From Actinomycetota bacterium (GTDB lineage Bacteria; Actinomycetota; Geothermincolia; Fen-727; Anoxymicrobiaceae), in the NCBI GenBank assembly GCA_018894655.1, contig JAHIPE010000116.1:1-9157 (forward strand): 9,157 nt of DNA, written 5' to 3'. A program made the position numbers and the translations under genes. The notes beneath the pieces were generated by a model. The model made no database searches and had not been told where the DNA came from. It worked only from the letters and a program-made list of their open reading frames with translations. The stretch's first letter is position 1. Each line of letters starts with the position of its first letter. Of the stretch, positions 1 through 6,377 are shown piece after piece.

Positions 1-207
1 CGCCAGCGGGTACGGGTGGATTATCAGGAACGTTGGGCTGGGGACCACTCCCCGGTGGCCCCTCCCTCCGGCGATTCCGCGTGCCACCACCGTCTTGCCG
101 GTCCCGAGTTCCCCCTCCAGGCATACCACGTCTCCGGGAAACAGAATCCCCCCGATCGCGCCGCCCAGCCGTAACGTGTCTTCGGATGAGTTGCTGAGAA
201 CCTCCAA
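1..207 (-). CDS. tsaE: TsaE, tRNA threonylcarbamoyladenosine biosynthesis ATPase (N-terminal part, cut by window edge)
   Basis: The first 69 residues are present and the C-terminus lies beyond the left edge. The reading frame gives a P-loop GELGTGKT (residues 32-39, Lys38 and Thr39) followed by VVPSPTF (54-60). This is the TsaE signature of a Walker A motif plus the SPTF motif. TsaE is the cytoplasmic ATPase that works with TsaB and TsaD in making t6A at position 37 of ANN-decoding tRNAs. I chose the TTG at 207 because AGGGAG lies 5 bases upstream and the product then begins MEVLSNSSEDTLRLG, a usual TsaE N-terminus. An in-frame ATG at 223-225 would add six residues, but its only good Shine-Dalgarno (GGAG at 241-244) is 15 bases away. 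It follows the glycosylase by about 37 bases and is probably in the same transcript. The family call is firm and the start is less certain. Confidence 0.9.
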   Translation of the reverse strand, partial: MEVLSNSSEDTLRLGGAIGGILFPGDVVCLEGELGTGKTVVARGIAGGRGHRGVVPSPTFLIIHPYPLA

Positions 208-218
208 GTCATCTCCCT
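208..218 (-). promoter_or_regulatory. Ribosome binding site that favours the TTG start of tsaE
   Basis: On the minus strand AGGGAG (213-218) stands five bases before the TTG at 207. The competing ATG at 225 has no purine-rich site at normal distance, so this site is the main reason for preferring TTG. Confidence 0.5.
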
Positions 219-244
219 GGGGCATCCACCCGGGCCGGCGCTCC

Positions 245-850
245 TCAGAAAAGGCCCATCTGCTCCGGCTCCGGTGTGGGCGGCTCGGGCGGCGACTCCT
301 CGTCCGCGAGGTACGCCTCGAGGTTTCTGAAGTCCTGCCTGATTAGATACATGTTGGATGACGCGCGGAGCGCAGCGGCGGGATGTAACACCGGGACCAG
401 GAAGTACCCGGGGCCGTCGAACCGCTGGCCGTGAATCCTGGTTATCTGCACGCCCTTACCCATCATCAAGCCCGCGGCTACGCGGCCCAGGGCGCACAGT
501 ATCTTGGGACCTATGAGCTCTATCTGGTCCTGCAGAAACGGGCCGCACACCTCCGTTTCTTCCGGTAGCGGGTCACGGTTGCCGGGAGGGCGGCACTTCA
601 CCACGTTGGTGATGTAGACGTCGCCGCGGACCAGCCCTATGTCGTCCAGAAGCCGGTCCAGGAGCCTTCCCGCCGGCCCCACGAACGGCAGTCCCTGCGC
701 GTCCTCGGCGCGCCCCGGCGCCTCGCCAACGAACATGAGCTCCGCTTCCGGGTTCCCGTCGCCGAAGACGATATTGTTGCGGCCCTGGCTGAGCGAGCAC
801 CGGGCGCACTCGCCAAGCGTTTCCCTCAAGCCCTCAAGCGATTCCTGCAT
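245..850 (-). CDS. Family-4 uracil-DNA glycosylase with [4Fe-4S] cluster
   Basis: This 201-residue protein should excise uracil from DNA as the first step of base-excision repair. The catalytic-fold motif GEAPG lies at 42-46 and is followed by a long conserved stretch ending GPAGRLLDRLL (58-68). TNVVKCRPPGNRDP lies at 81-94 and HP at 156-157. Four cysteines (Cys15, Cys18, Cys86, Cys102) match the spacing of the family-4 iron-sulfur cluster. After about residue 182 comes an acidic, proline-rich tail ending in QMGLF, which looks like a sliding-clamp binding peptide. The ATG start has GGGGGAG six bases upstream. It sits between the FmdB-like gene (27-base gap) and tsaE. Family-4 enzymes are common in thermophiles, archaea, actinobacteria and anaerobes. 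The family call is firm; clamp binding is an inference. Confidence 0.95.
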   Translation of the reverse strand: MQESLEGLRETLGECARCSLSQGRNNIVFGDGNPEAELMFVGEAPGRAEDAQGLPFVGPAGRLLDRLLDDIGLVRGDVYITNVVKCRPPGNRDPLPEETEVCGPFLQDQIELIGPKILCALGRVAAGLMMGKGVQITRIHGQRFDGPGYFLVPVLHPAAALRASSNMYLIRQDFRNLEAYLADEESPPEPPTPEPEQMGLF

Positions 851-877
851 CCCTCACTCCCCCAGCCAAGCCCACCG

Positions 878-1093
878 TCATCTCTTGCAACCGTCACATG
901 TCGTCGCCGGACAGGTGCCGCACGAGCCGCCGGTGCTGGGGGTAAACCTGTCACCCGACTTTATCCCGAACGTGCTGAACAGCTTGACCGGCCCACCCCG
1001 CCCGCATTGGGGACAACGGACATCCTCGCTTCCGCGGACCAGTTTCTCAAAGCGTTTTCCGCAGCCCTTGCAGCGGTACTCGTATATCGGCAT
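878..1093 (-). CDS. FmdB-family small zinc-ribbon protein
   Basis: This 71-residue protein begins MPIYEYRC, the hallmark of the FmdB/CxxC_CXXC_SSSS regulatory-protein family. The zinc-ribbon pairs are Cys8/Cys11 and Cys27/Cys30. A second cysteine cluster lies at the C-terminus (Cys58, Cys61, Cys66, Cys69), after the KLFSTFGIKSG segment, and could bind a second metal ion. Length and layout are normal for the family. The ATG start has GGGAGG eight bases upstream. The family was named from a putative regulator of a formamidase/acetamidase operon, but its molecular role is not well established, so no specific target is proposed. It lies 21 bases after the P1-family hydrolase and 27 bases before the glycosylase, consistent with co-transcription. 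Confidence 0.9.
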   Translation of the reverse strand: MPIYEYRCKGCGKRFEKLVRGSEDVRCPQCGRGGPVKLFSTFGIKSGDRFTPSTGGSCGTCPATTCDGCKR

Positions 1094-1114
1094 CGTTACA
1101 ACCTCCCCGCCGCG

Positions 1115-2047
1115 CTACGCGCCCAGTATATCACGGGCACAGGGCAGCCCTCCCCCGGCTGAGGCGCTCATAACGGCAGACCGGATAGCCCCCTCAGTGC
1201 CTATCGCGGCGTACACCTCCACCGCGTCCTGGGGCACTTCAACGTCGCCCGTGGCAAGCGCGAACACCGTGTCGCCGTCGTACCGGGTATGCGATGGCCT
1301 GATTGCCCTGGCGATGCCGTTGTGGCCCTGGAGCGCGAGCCGCGCGCACCCCGCTACGTCGATGCGAGCGTTGGTGGCTACCACAACCAGGGTCGTGTTC
1401 TCACGGGAGGAGGCCCCGGCGGCGGCGGCCATGAACGCTTCAGCCCCCGTGAACCCCCCGGCCCCGTCACGTAGTCCGGCAATCACCGAGCCGTCCTCGC
1501 CCACCACGTCCCCGAGGCTGTTCACCACCGCCGCCACCTCCACCTCGAGTGACTCACCACTATAGCGGTGGAGGCCGAAACCGCCGCGGGTGGACATGTG
1601 GCGGCCCGCCGGGTTCCCCACGCTGGCGCCCATCCCCACACCGACGCTTCCTTGCGCCCCCTCGTCAACGGACGCCTCGAGGCATGCCCGGTAAGCCATC
1701 TCCTCGTCGGGGCGCACTGTCCCATCCCCGATGTCCAGGTCGAAGATGACCGCCGCGCTGACTATCGGAACCGGGCCACCGGGGGTAGGAAAGCCAACAC
1801 CTCTCTCCTCCAGGAACCTGACCACGCCACCGGCGGCACTGAGCCCGAACGCGCTACCCCCGGCGAGCAGTATCGCGTTGACTCCGGACACGGTGAACAT
1901 GGGACGGAGCAACTCGGTCTCGCGCGTCCCCGGCGCGCCACCCCTGACCTCGCAGGAGGCAACCGTCCCCTCGGGAGGGAGGAAGACGGTGCAACCGGTG
2001 AGCGCCTCGGGATCCGCGGCGTGCCCTACCTTGATCGTACCCAGCAC
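1115..2047 (-). CDS. P1-family (DmpA/NylC-type) Ntn-hydrolase, probable self-processing aminopeptidase or amidase
   Basis: This 310-residue protein has the P1/S58 family pattern: IKVGHA near the N-terminus (5-10), GGSAFGL (63-69), a glycine-rich GVGMGASVGN segment (136-145) and NTTLVVVATNA (217-227). In DmpA and the nylon-oligomer hydrolase NylC the precursor cleaves itself before a Ser or Thr that becomes the N-terminal nucleophile. By analogy, cleavage here would fall between Asn217 and Thr218, giving chains of about 217 and 93 residues, close to the proportions in NylC. No signal peptide or membrane segment is seen, so it is probably cytoplasmic. The start is GTG behind GGGAGGTGA. The true substrate (beta-aminopeptides, D-amino-acid amides, cyclic amides or other) cannot be told from sequence. 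About 100 bases separate it from the BCAM0308-like gene. Confidence 0.9.
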   Translation of the reverse strand: MLGTIKVGHAADPEALTGCTVFLPPEGTVASCEVRGGAPGTRETELLRPMFTVSGVNAILLAGGSAFGLSAAGGVVRFLEERGVGFPTPGGPVPIVSAAVIFDLDIGDGTVRPDEEMAYRACLEASVDEGAQGSVGVGMGASVGNPAGRHMSTRGGFGLHRYSGESLEVEVAAVVNSLGDVVGEDGSVIAGLRDGAGGFTGAEAFMAAAAGASSRENTTLVVVATNARIDVAGCARLALQGHNGIARAIRPSHTRYDGDTVFALATGDVEVPQDAVEVYAAIGTEGAIRSAVMSASAGGGLPCARDILGA

Positions 2048-2053
2048 AACCGA

Positions 2054-2062
2054 TCACCTCCC
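2054..2062 (-). promoter_or_regulatory. Very strong Shine-Dalgarno sequence for the P1-family gene
   Basis: GGGAGGTGA on the minus strand matches the 16S rRNA tail over eight to nine bases and ends six bases before the GTG at 2045-2047. This fixes the GTG start. Its last three bases are also the stop codon of a 23-codon open frame just upstream. Confidence 0.7.
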
Positions 2063-2125
2063 GTTCCCGGCGAACAGGTTATCGCCGCGTGAACTTTCGT
2101 CGAGGTTCTTACGGTAATCTCGCAT
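2054..2125 (-). other. Possible 23-codon leader frame (doubtful)
   Basis: An ATG at 2123-2125 opens a frame beginning MRDYRKNLDESSRGDN and ending with a TGA that is part of the Shine-Dalgarno of the P1-family gene. That is a geometry used in translational coupling. The frame is also in register with the preceding BCAM0308-like gene and has no stop back to that gene's TGA at 2150-2152. No Shine-Dalgarno sequence precedes the ATG. In GC-rich DNA an open stretch of this length is expected by chance, so I list it only as a possibility. Confidence 0.12.
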
Positions 2126-2149
2126 CTTGGGGGACAGGTAACGCCCGGG

Positions 2150-2572
2150 TCAATCCCGTTGCCACAGGACCCTTACGAACGTGTCTTTCTCCTGCCATTT
2201 CATATCGACGTTGCCCTTGAACGCCTTATGGATTTCCTTGCCTATCCTCTCGGCAAGGTGCCCGTCACACGTCTCGATGACCATCTCGCCGTTCTCCTCG
2301 CTGGAACGGAGAATCTGTGAGGTGACGTTCCTGCTGTGCCTGTTCTTCTCTACCCGGCTGATCACGTTCTTTATCTCGTCCAGGTGGTCGGTAAGGAAAG
2401 CCCCCTTGAGCGTCACCACACCCTCCACCTGCCCCCTCTCTACGCGCAGGCATCCGGGACAGTTGCTCTTCTCCGCCTTTTTCTCTTTGAGCTTCGAGTA
2501 TACCTCCTGGTCCGGTTCCGGTATCCAGCGGTGGCCGTCGTGAACCGCGCCGCATCCAGGGCACTCTTTCAT
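2150..2572 (-). CDS. BCAM0308-family / NMD3-like cysteine-rich small protein
   Basis: This 140-residue protein has two CxxC pairs, CPGCG at Cys4/Cys7 and CPGC at Cys38/Cys41, that can form a zinc ribbon. An alpha/beta region with a VTLKGAFLTDHLDEIKNVI stretch (53-71) follows, and then CDGHLAERIGKEIHKAF (102-118) and a hydrophobic end FVRVLWQRD. This matches my recollection of BCAM0308-type proteins, sometimes annotated as relatives of the NMD3 ribosome-export or decay factor. The cellular role is unknown, though an RNA or ribosome link is plausible by family. The ATG lies three bases after the alr stop codon, and its Shine-Dalgarno (GGGGGA) is inside the end of alr, so it is probably translationally coupled to alr. 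The family assignment is from motif memory, not a search. Confidence 0.75.
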   Translation of the reverse strand: MKECPGCGAVHDGHRWIPEPDQEVYSKLKEKKAEKSNCPGCLRVERGQVEGVVTLKGAFLTDHLDEIKNVISRVEKNRHSRNVTSQILRSSEENGEMVIETCDGHLAERIGKEIHKAFKGNVDMKWQEKDTFVRVLWQRD

Positions 2573-2575
2573 CTT

Positions 2576-3754
2576 TTATATTCCCCCTTCTTCCTTCCGG
2601 GTATACACCCGCGGCACCCGCGGGCTTATCATACATGTAACCTCGTAGTTGATTGTACCCAGCCTCTTCGCGACCTCGTCGGTGGTTATCTCCTCGTCCC
2701 CCTCAACCCCGATAACAGTGAACGGTGTGCCCGGCTCCACCGGTTCCTGCCCCATGTCAACCATGATATGGTCCATGCAGACTGCACCTACCACCGGCCT
2801 TCGCACCCCGCCGATCAGCACCTCCGCTTTGCCTGAAAGCAGCCGGGAAAACCCGTCGGCGTACCCCAGCGGAAGCAGGGCTATGTAGGTGTCTCGCTCC
2901 GGCGCGTACCGCAGGCCGTAGCTTATCCCCTCGCCCGCCGGCACCCGCTTGGCGAGCGCGACCTCGCCGGTAAGCGACAGGGCAGGGCGCAACCGGGCCT
3001 CGCCGGCGAACTCCCCCGAGGGAGGCAGGCCGAGCATGGCTATCCCCACCCTCACCATGTCGTAGTGGCTCCGGGGGGACGCCAGGACCGCCGCGCTGTT
3101 GGCGGCGTGCTTCATGAGCGGCTTGCCAAGGACCTCTTCCGCCACTGCCGCGGCCTGTTCGAACCTGTCCATCTGCCCCTCGGTGAACGGGTGCCCGACC
3201 CTGTCAGCCACCGCGAAATGGGTGTATATCCCCTCCACCTCAATGCCGGGAAGTCGCCCCAGGAACCCGGCGAACTCCGCGACCTCTTCGGGGTAGATAC
3301 CCATCCGGTGCATCCCGGTATCCACCTTGATATGAACCGGTGATTTCACACCCCCGGGGACAGCCTCCTCCGAGAGGGCCCGCGCCATGCGGGCGGTGTA
3401 AACCGTGGAGATAAGGCCGCTGTCCAGGACCGCCGCCGCCGCGCCGGGAGTGGGCTCGAACAGGAGATGAACCGGGCAGTCAAACCCCGCCCGGCGCAAC
3501 CGGATACCCTCCTCCACCAGCGCGACCCCCAGGCGCTCGGCGCCACCGGCGAGTGCCGCCCGTGAGACCTCCACGTCCCCGTGCCCGTAAGCGTCCGCCT
3601 TCACCACCGCCATGAAAAGGCACTCCGGCTCGAGGAGGCCTCTCAGGAACTCTACGTTGTGCCGGATGTTGTCCAGGTCAACCGTCGCAACTACCGGCCT
3701 TATGATCTCTCCCTTCCCACCCATCAAAGAGTATCCATTCTCCATTGCCTCCAC
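2576..3754 (-). CDS. alr: Alanine racemase, PLP-dependent
   Basis: This 392-residue enzyme interconverts L- and D-alanine, the D-form being needed for peptidoglycan. AVVKADAYGHG (49-59) holds the PLP lysine Lys52. VDTGMHRMG (144-152), HAANSAA (216-222) and MVRVGIAMLG (233-242) are typical. The second catalytic residue should be Tyr279 in ISYG (277-280), with CMD at 326-328 near the active site of the partner subunit. Length is normal apart from about 18 extra residues at the N-terminus. The start taken is GTG at 3752-3754, with GAGGG overlapping the stop of the preceding CBS gene at a good distance. An ATG three codons in (3743-3745) has GGAGG only two bases away, which is too close. It lies between the CBS gene (nine-base gap) and the BCAM0308-like gene (three-base gap). 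Confidence 0.97.
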   Translation of the reverse strand: MEAMENGYSLMGGKGEIIRPVVATVDLDNIRHNVEFLRGLLEPECLFMAVVKADAYGHGDVEVSRAALAGGAERLGVALVEEGIRLRRAGFDCPVHLLFEPTPGAAAAVLDSGLISTVYTARMARALSEEAVPGGVKSPVHIKVDTGMHRMGIYPEEVAEFAGFLGRLPGIEVEGIYTHFAVADRVGHPFTEGQMDRFEQAAAVAEEVLGKPLMKHAANSAAVLASPRSHYDMVRVGIAMLGLPPSGEFAGEARLRPALSLTGEVALAKRVPAGEGISYGLRYAPERDTYIALLPLGYADGFSRLLSGKAEVLIGGVRRPVVGAVCMDHIMVDMGQEPVEPGTPFTVIGVEGDEEITTDEVAKRLGTINYEVTCMISPRVPRVYTRKEEGGI

Positions 3755-3763
3755 CCGCCGCCC

Positions 3764-4246
3764 TCAGTCGGAACTCTCAACCGGAATGTCCTCACTGATA
3801 AGCCTCACGATATCAGCCATGGTGATGATCCCCACCAGCTTTCCCTCCCGCATCACCGGAAACCGCTTCATCTTCTTATTCGACATAGTGGTGGCCACAT
3901 CTTCAACGGGATCGGTCACCTCGACGGTCAGCGGTTCCGCGGTCATGACCTCTCCCGCGGTATTGGCCACCGCCCTGCGGAACTTCTCCTCGAAGCGGTG
4001 CAGGCTCCCGGGGACGAACACGTAGCCGGTAAGAAAGTGCACGAACGACGGGAACTCCACGTCGCTGTCGTGGACGATAAGGTCACTCTCGGTTACTATG
4101 CCCAGGAGCTCACCGGACTCGCCCACCACCGGCACGCCACCGATGCCTTTATCCACCATGATCCGTGCCACGTCGGTGACGGATGTCTCCGGGGAGACGG
4201 TAATCGGGTCCGCGGTCATTGCCTGCTCCACCCGAAGGCTCTTCAT
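3764..4246 (-). CDS. Two-CBS-domain protein with a family-specific middle insert
   Basis: This 160-residue soluble protein consists of two CBS domains, at about 5-60 and 96-152. Both show the usual pattern: VEQAMTADPITVSPETSV and VVGESGELLGIVTESDL in the first, and VMTAEPLTVEVTDPVEDV and VMREGKLVGIITMADI in the second. Such pairs bind adenine nucleotides or other ligands and act as sensors. Between them (about 65-95) is an insert with FPSFVHFLTGYVFVPGS and then HRFEEKFRRAV, seen in a subset of stand-alone CBS proteins. There is no catalytic or DNA-binding domain, so a ligand-sensing or partner-regulating role is inferred and the partner is unknown. The ATG has GAGGTG five bases upstream. A 72-base gap separates it from the membrane protein gene; I saw no clear promoter there beyond a lone TAGAAT. 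Confidence 0.9.
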   Translation of the reverse strand: MKSLRVEQAMTADPITVSPETSVTDVARIMVDKGIGGVPVVGESGELLGIVTESDLIVHDSDVEFPSFVHFLTGYVFVPGSLHRFEEKFRRAVANTAGEVMTAEPLTVEVTDPVEDVATTMSNKKMKRFPVMREGKLVGIITMADIVRLISEDIPVESSD

Positions 4247-4318
4247 ATCAACACCTCACTACCTCTCTTTTAGTTGTCGGAGCTACCTGATTCTACCTCA
4301 AGGCGCCGTGCTAACGTG

Positions 4319-4720
4319 CTACTCAACCGTTCCCGCTTCCTTGTCGATGAGCCGCGCCACGTGCGCGAGGAAACACCCCACCGCGAAGTTGAACGTGGGC
4401 GCGAGGATGAGCGAGAACTTGCCGAACCACCCGAAGCCGGAGCCGGACGCCAGCCAGACCAGGTCCGTCGGAACATCCTGAAGCCGTAGAACGGAGACCG
4501 CTCGCAGCGCCGCCGGGTTCTCGGTGTCCATCGCCGCCCATGCCTGCACCAGTGCGAAGAAGAGCCAGGTCGTCCCGGCCCTTCGCAGGAGCGCCTCACC
4601 GGCAGGCTCCTCGCCGGGTGCCAGGATCCTCATCATCCACCGGGGCTTGAGCACGGTGAATCCGCCCAGGGCTATATCGCAGAATGTCAACCCCCAGCAG
4701 ATCAGCTTCGCCATGAGCAT
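4319..4720 (-). CDS. Uncharacterised small membrane protein, three to four predicted helices
   Basis: I do not recognise the family. From the ATG at 4720 the protein is 133 residues long. It has hydrophobic segments at about 4-22 (LICWGLTFCDIALGGF), 47-64 (AGTTWLFFALVQAWAAM) and 99-122 (GKFSLILAPTFNFAVGCFLAH), plus a weaker one at 74-92 around LRLQDVPTDLVWL. Charged loops (RWMMRILAPGEEPAGE and the C-terminal RLIDKEAGTVE) lie between or after them. Start choice is open: ATG at 4712-4714 has AGGA five bases upstream, ATG at 4718-4720 has it immediately adjacent, and a TTG at 4748-4750 would add ten residues. The same frame stays open farther upstream, but that part overlaps nnr and has shadow composition, so it is not included. 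Coding character is supported by the clean hydrophobic pattern and its position between two real genes on the same strand. Confidence 0.7.
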   Translation of the reverse strand: MLMAKLICWGLTFCDIALGGFTVLKPRWMMRILAPGEEPAGEALLRRAGTTWLFFALVQAWAAMDTENPAALRAVSVLRLQDVPTDLVWLASGSGFGWFGKFSLILAPTFNFAVGCFLAHVARLIDKEAGTVE

Positions 4721-4770
4721 CCTGGTCCCGAGGTCGTCATCCTGTTCCAATGTGAACTTCTTTCCGTTCC

Positions 4771-6321
4771 CTACTCCGGCCGCCGCATCGCCAGCGGCAG
4801 GTGCCTTATGACGTCTCCCGCCACAAGCCCAATCATGGCGTCCATCTGAGCGGCCAGGTCCGCCGCGTACCCGTGGCAATAGGCCCCCGCCACCGCGGCC
4901 TCAAACGCCCCAAGGCCCTGGGCCATCAGCGCGGCAATGCAGCCTGTCAACACGTCGCCCATACCCGCGGTGGCCATCCCGGGGTTTCCGGTGGCGTTGA
5001 TGTTGACAATCCCGCCGGGCTCCGCTATTACCGTCCCCGCTCCTTTCAGGACCACTACAGCGCCCCACCGGGCCGCGGCGTCCGTCGCTATCGCTACCCT
5101 GTCCGCCTGCACCTCCGCGCTGCTTCCGCCGACAAGGCGCGCCATCTCCCCGGGGTGGGGGGTCAGGACCAGCGGCGGCTCCCTTTCCTCCATTACGCGC
5201 GAATGCCCCGCCATCGCGTTAAGCCCGTCGGCATCGAGGATCACCGGCTTCTCCACGGTTTTCACGAGCTCCCTCACAAGCTGGGCGGCCTGCGGATCTC
5301 CTGACATTCCCGGGCCCAGCGCCAGTACATCGAACCTCCGGCTGAGCTCGGTTATCTCGTTGGCCGATTCCAGTGAGAGAGCCCCCCGCGGCGTCTGCGG
5401 CAACGGCCGGGTCATCACCTCGGTCAGCTTGACCTCCAGTATGCCGCCCAACCCCTCCGGGACCCCCGCGGTGACTATCCCCGCCCCCGCCCTCAGGCAG
5501 GCCCTGGCACACATGGCTACCGCGCCACTCATCCCCGGGGACCCCCCGATAACCAGCACGCTCCCGGACTGCCACTTATGCGCGTCCGGGGCGCGCCGGG
5601 GCAGAAGCGCCAGGGCGTCCTCCCCGTTGGTGAGGTAGATCCTCGACTCCGGTACGCTGTCTATGAGCCGCCGGGGTATCCCGATGCCGGCAACCTCCAT
5701 ACTGCCGGCCAGCCCCGCCCCGGGGTACTGCACCAGGCCCACTTTCACCGCGGCTAACGTCACCGTCCGGTCCGCCCTGACCGCCGCTCCGGCGACCTCT
5801 CCGGTCTCACCGGACACGCCGCTCGGGATATCCACCGCCAGCACCGGGCAGCCGGCGCTGTTTATGCTGCCTATCGCGGCCTCGAAGATACCCCGCGCGC
5901 GGCCGGAGAAACCGGTTCCGAATATCGCGTCCAGGACCAGCGTGGGCCGGGGGGCCATGCCCTCGAACCTCTCCAGGCCCCCGTCCTCGCTAACCCTCAC
6001 AACCTCCACCGTGAGCCCGCTGAGCCGCTCCAGGTTCGTCCGGGCGTCCGGGCTCAGTTCCTCGGGGTCGGCCAGCAGGAAGACCGTAACGTCAACCCCG
6101 GCGCCGCTGAGCAGGCGGGCCACAACCAGGCCATCTCCCCCGTTGTTCCCCTTGCCACACCAGATGGCGACTGTTCCACCGCCCTCTCGAGACAGGATGT
6201 CCATCGCCACCCGCGCCACCGCCTCGCCGGCGTTCTCCATCAGCGTTAACCCCGGTATCCCCTCGTCCTCAATCATCGCCCGGTCAATCCTGGCCATCTC
6301 GCCCGGCGTTACTACCCTCAA
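4771..6321 (-). CDS. nnr: Bifunctional NAD(P)H-hydrate epimerase / ADP-dependent NAD(P)H-hydrate dehydratase
   Basis: This 516-residue fusion repairs hydrated NADH and NADPH. The N-terminal YjeF_N/NnrE domain (about 1-220) epimerises the R-form. It shows LMENAG (27-32), GKGNNGGDG (56-64), the DAIFGTG motif with Asp131, and VDIPSGV (163-169). The C-terminal ribokinase-fold NnrD domain (about 235-512) dehydrates the S-form using ADP. It shows SVLVIGGSPGMSGA (254-267), LGPGMS (335-340), LDADGLNAM (362-370), LTPHPGEMARL (386-396), VLKGAGT (424-430), and GNPGMATAGMGDVLTG (445-460) with Asp456. The start is TTG at 6319-6321, fixed by a GGAGG five bases upstream. The gene sits in its usual neighbourhood between glmS and alr. 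No acpS, often found just before nnr, is present. Confidence 0.97.
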   Translation of the reverse strand: MRVVTPGEMARIDRAMIEDEGIPGLTLMENAGEAVARVAMDILSREGGGTVAIWCGKGNNGGDGLVVARLLSGAGVDVTVFLLADPEELSPDARTNLERLSGLTVEVVRVSEDGGLERFEGMAPRPTLVLDAIFGTGFSGRARGIFEAAIGSINSAGCPVLAVDIPSGVSGETGEVAGAAVRADRTVTLAAVKVGLVQYPGAGLAGSMEVAGIGIPRRLIDSVPESRIYLTNGEDALALLPRRAPDAHKWQSGSVLVIGGSPGMSGAVAMCARACLRAGAGIVTAGVPEGLGGILEVKLTEVMTRPLPQTPRGALSLESANEITELSRRFDVLALGPGMSGDPQAAQLVRELVKTVEKPVILDADGLNAMAGHSRVMEEREPPLVLTPHPGEMARLVGGSSAEVQADRVAIATDAAARWGAVVVLKGAGTVIAEPGGIVNINATGNPGMATAGMGDVLTGCIAALMAQGLGAFEAAVAGAYCHGYAADLAAQMDAMIGLVAGDVIRHLPLAMRRPE

Positions 6322-6331
6322 CTCGACCTCC
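6322..6331 (-). promoter_or_regulatory. Ribosome binding site fixing the TTG start of nnr
   Basis: GGAGG (6327-6331 on the minus strand) stands five bases before the TTG at 6319-6321. The product then starts MRVVTPGEMARID, the normal beginning of this family. The next in-frame ATG (codon 9) would cut into conserved sequence. Confidence 0.7.
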
Positions 6332-6377
6332 GCGCGTTCCGCAGGTTACACATCCTGACACTTGTTCTATCGGCGTC

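Noticed and set aside
24..212. Minus-strand ATG frame rich in Trp and Arg at the left edge
   Set aside because: It is out of frame with tsaE, whose frame carries the Walker A and SPTF motifs. The Trp/Arg-rich translation has no family character.
1003..1025. Shared CATTGGGGACA string in the FmdB gene and near 7110 in the zinc-ribbon membrane gene
   Set aside because: Both places encode the zinc-ribbon residues CPQCG, so the match follows from the same short motif and similar codon choice, not from a repeat element.
639..1565. Long plus-strand open frame of about 308 codons
   Set aside because: It runs antisense across the glycosylase, FmdB and P1-family genes. Its product is rich in Ser, Pro and Arg with no family pattern, as expected of a GC-rich shadow frame.
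2048..2149. Terminator or promoter in the roughly 100-base gap before the P1-family gene
   Set aside because: I found no stem followed by a T run and no convincing -35/-10 pair in this gap.
4247..4318. Promoter for the CBS gene built on TAGAAT
   Set aside because: TAGAAT is a good -10 match, but no acceptable -35 hexamer lies 16-18 bases upstream, and the sequence alone does not support a promoter call.
4721..4879. Extended N-terminus of the small membrane protein reaching into nnr
   Set aside because: The frame stays open, but the extra residues overlap the conserved end of nnr and are Gly/Arg-rich shadow sequence. Later ATG or TTG starts fit better.
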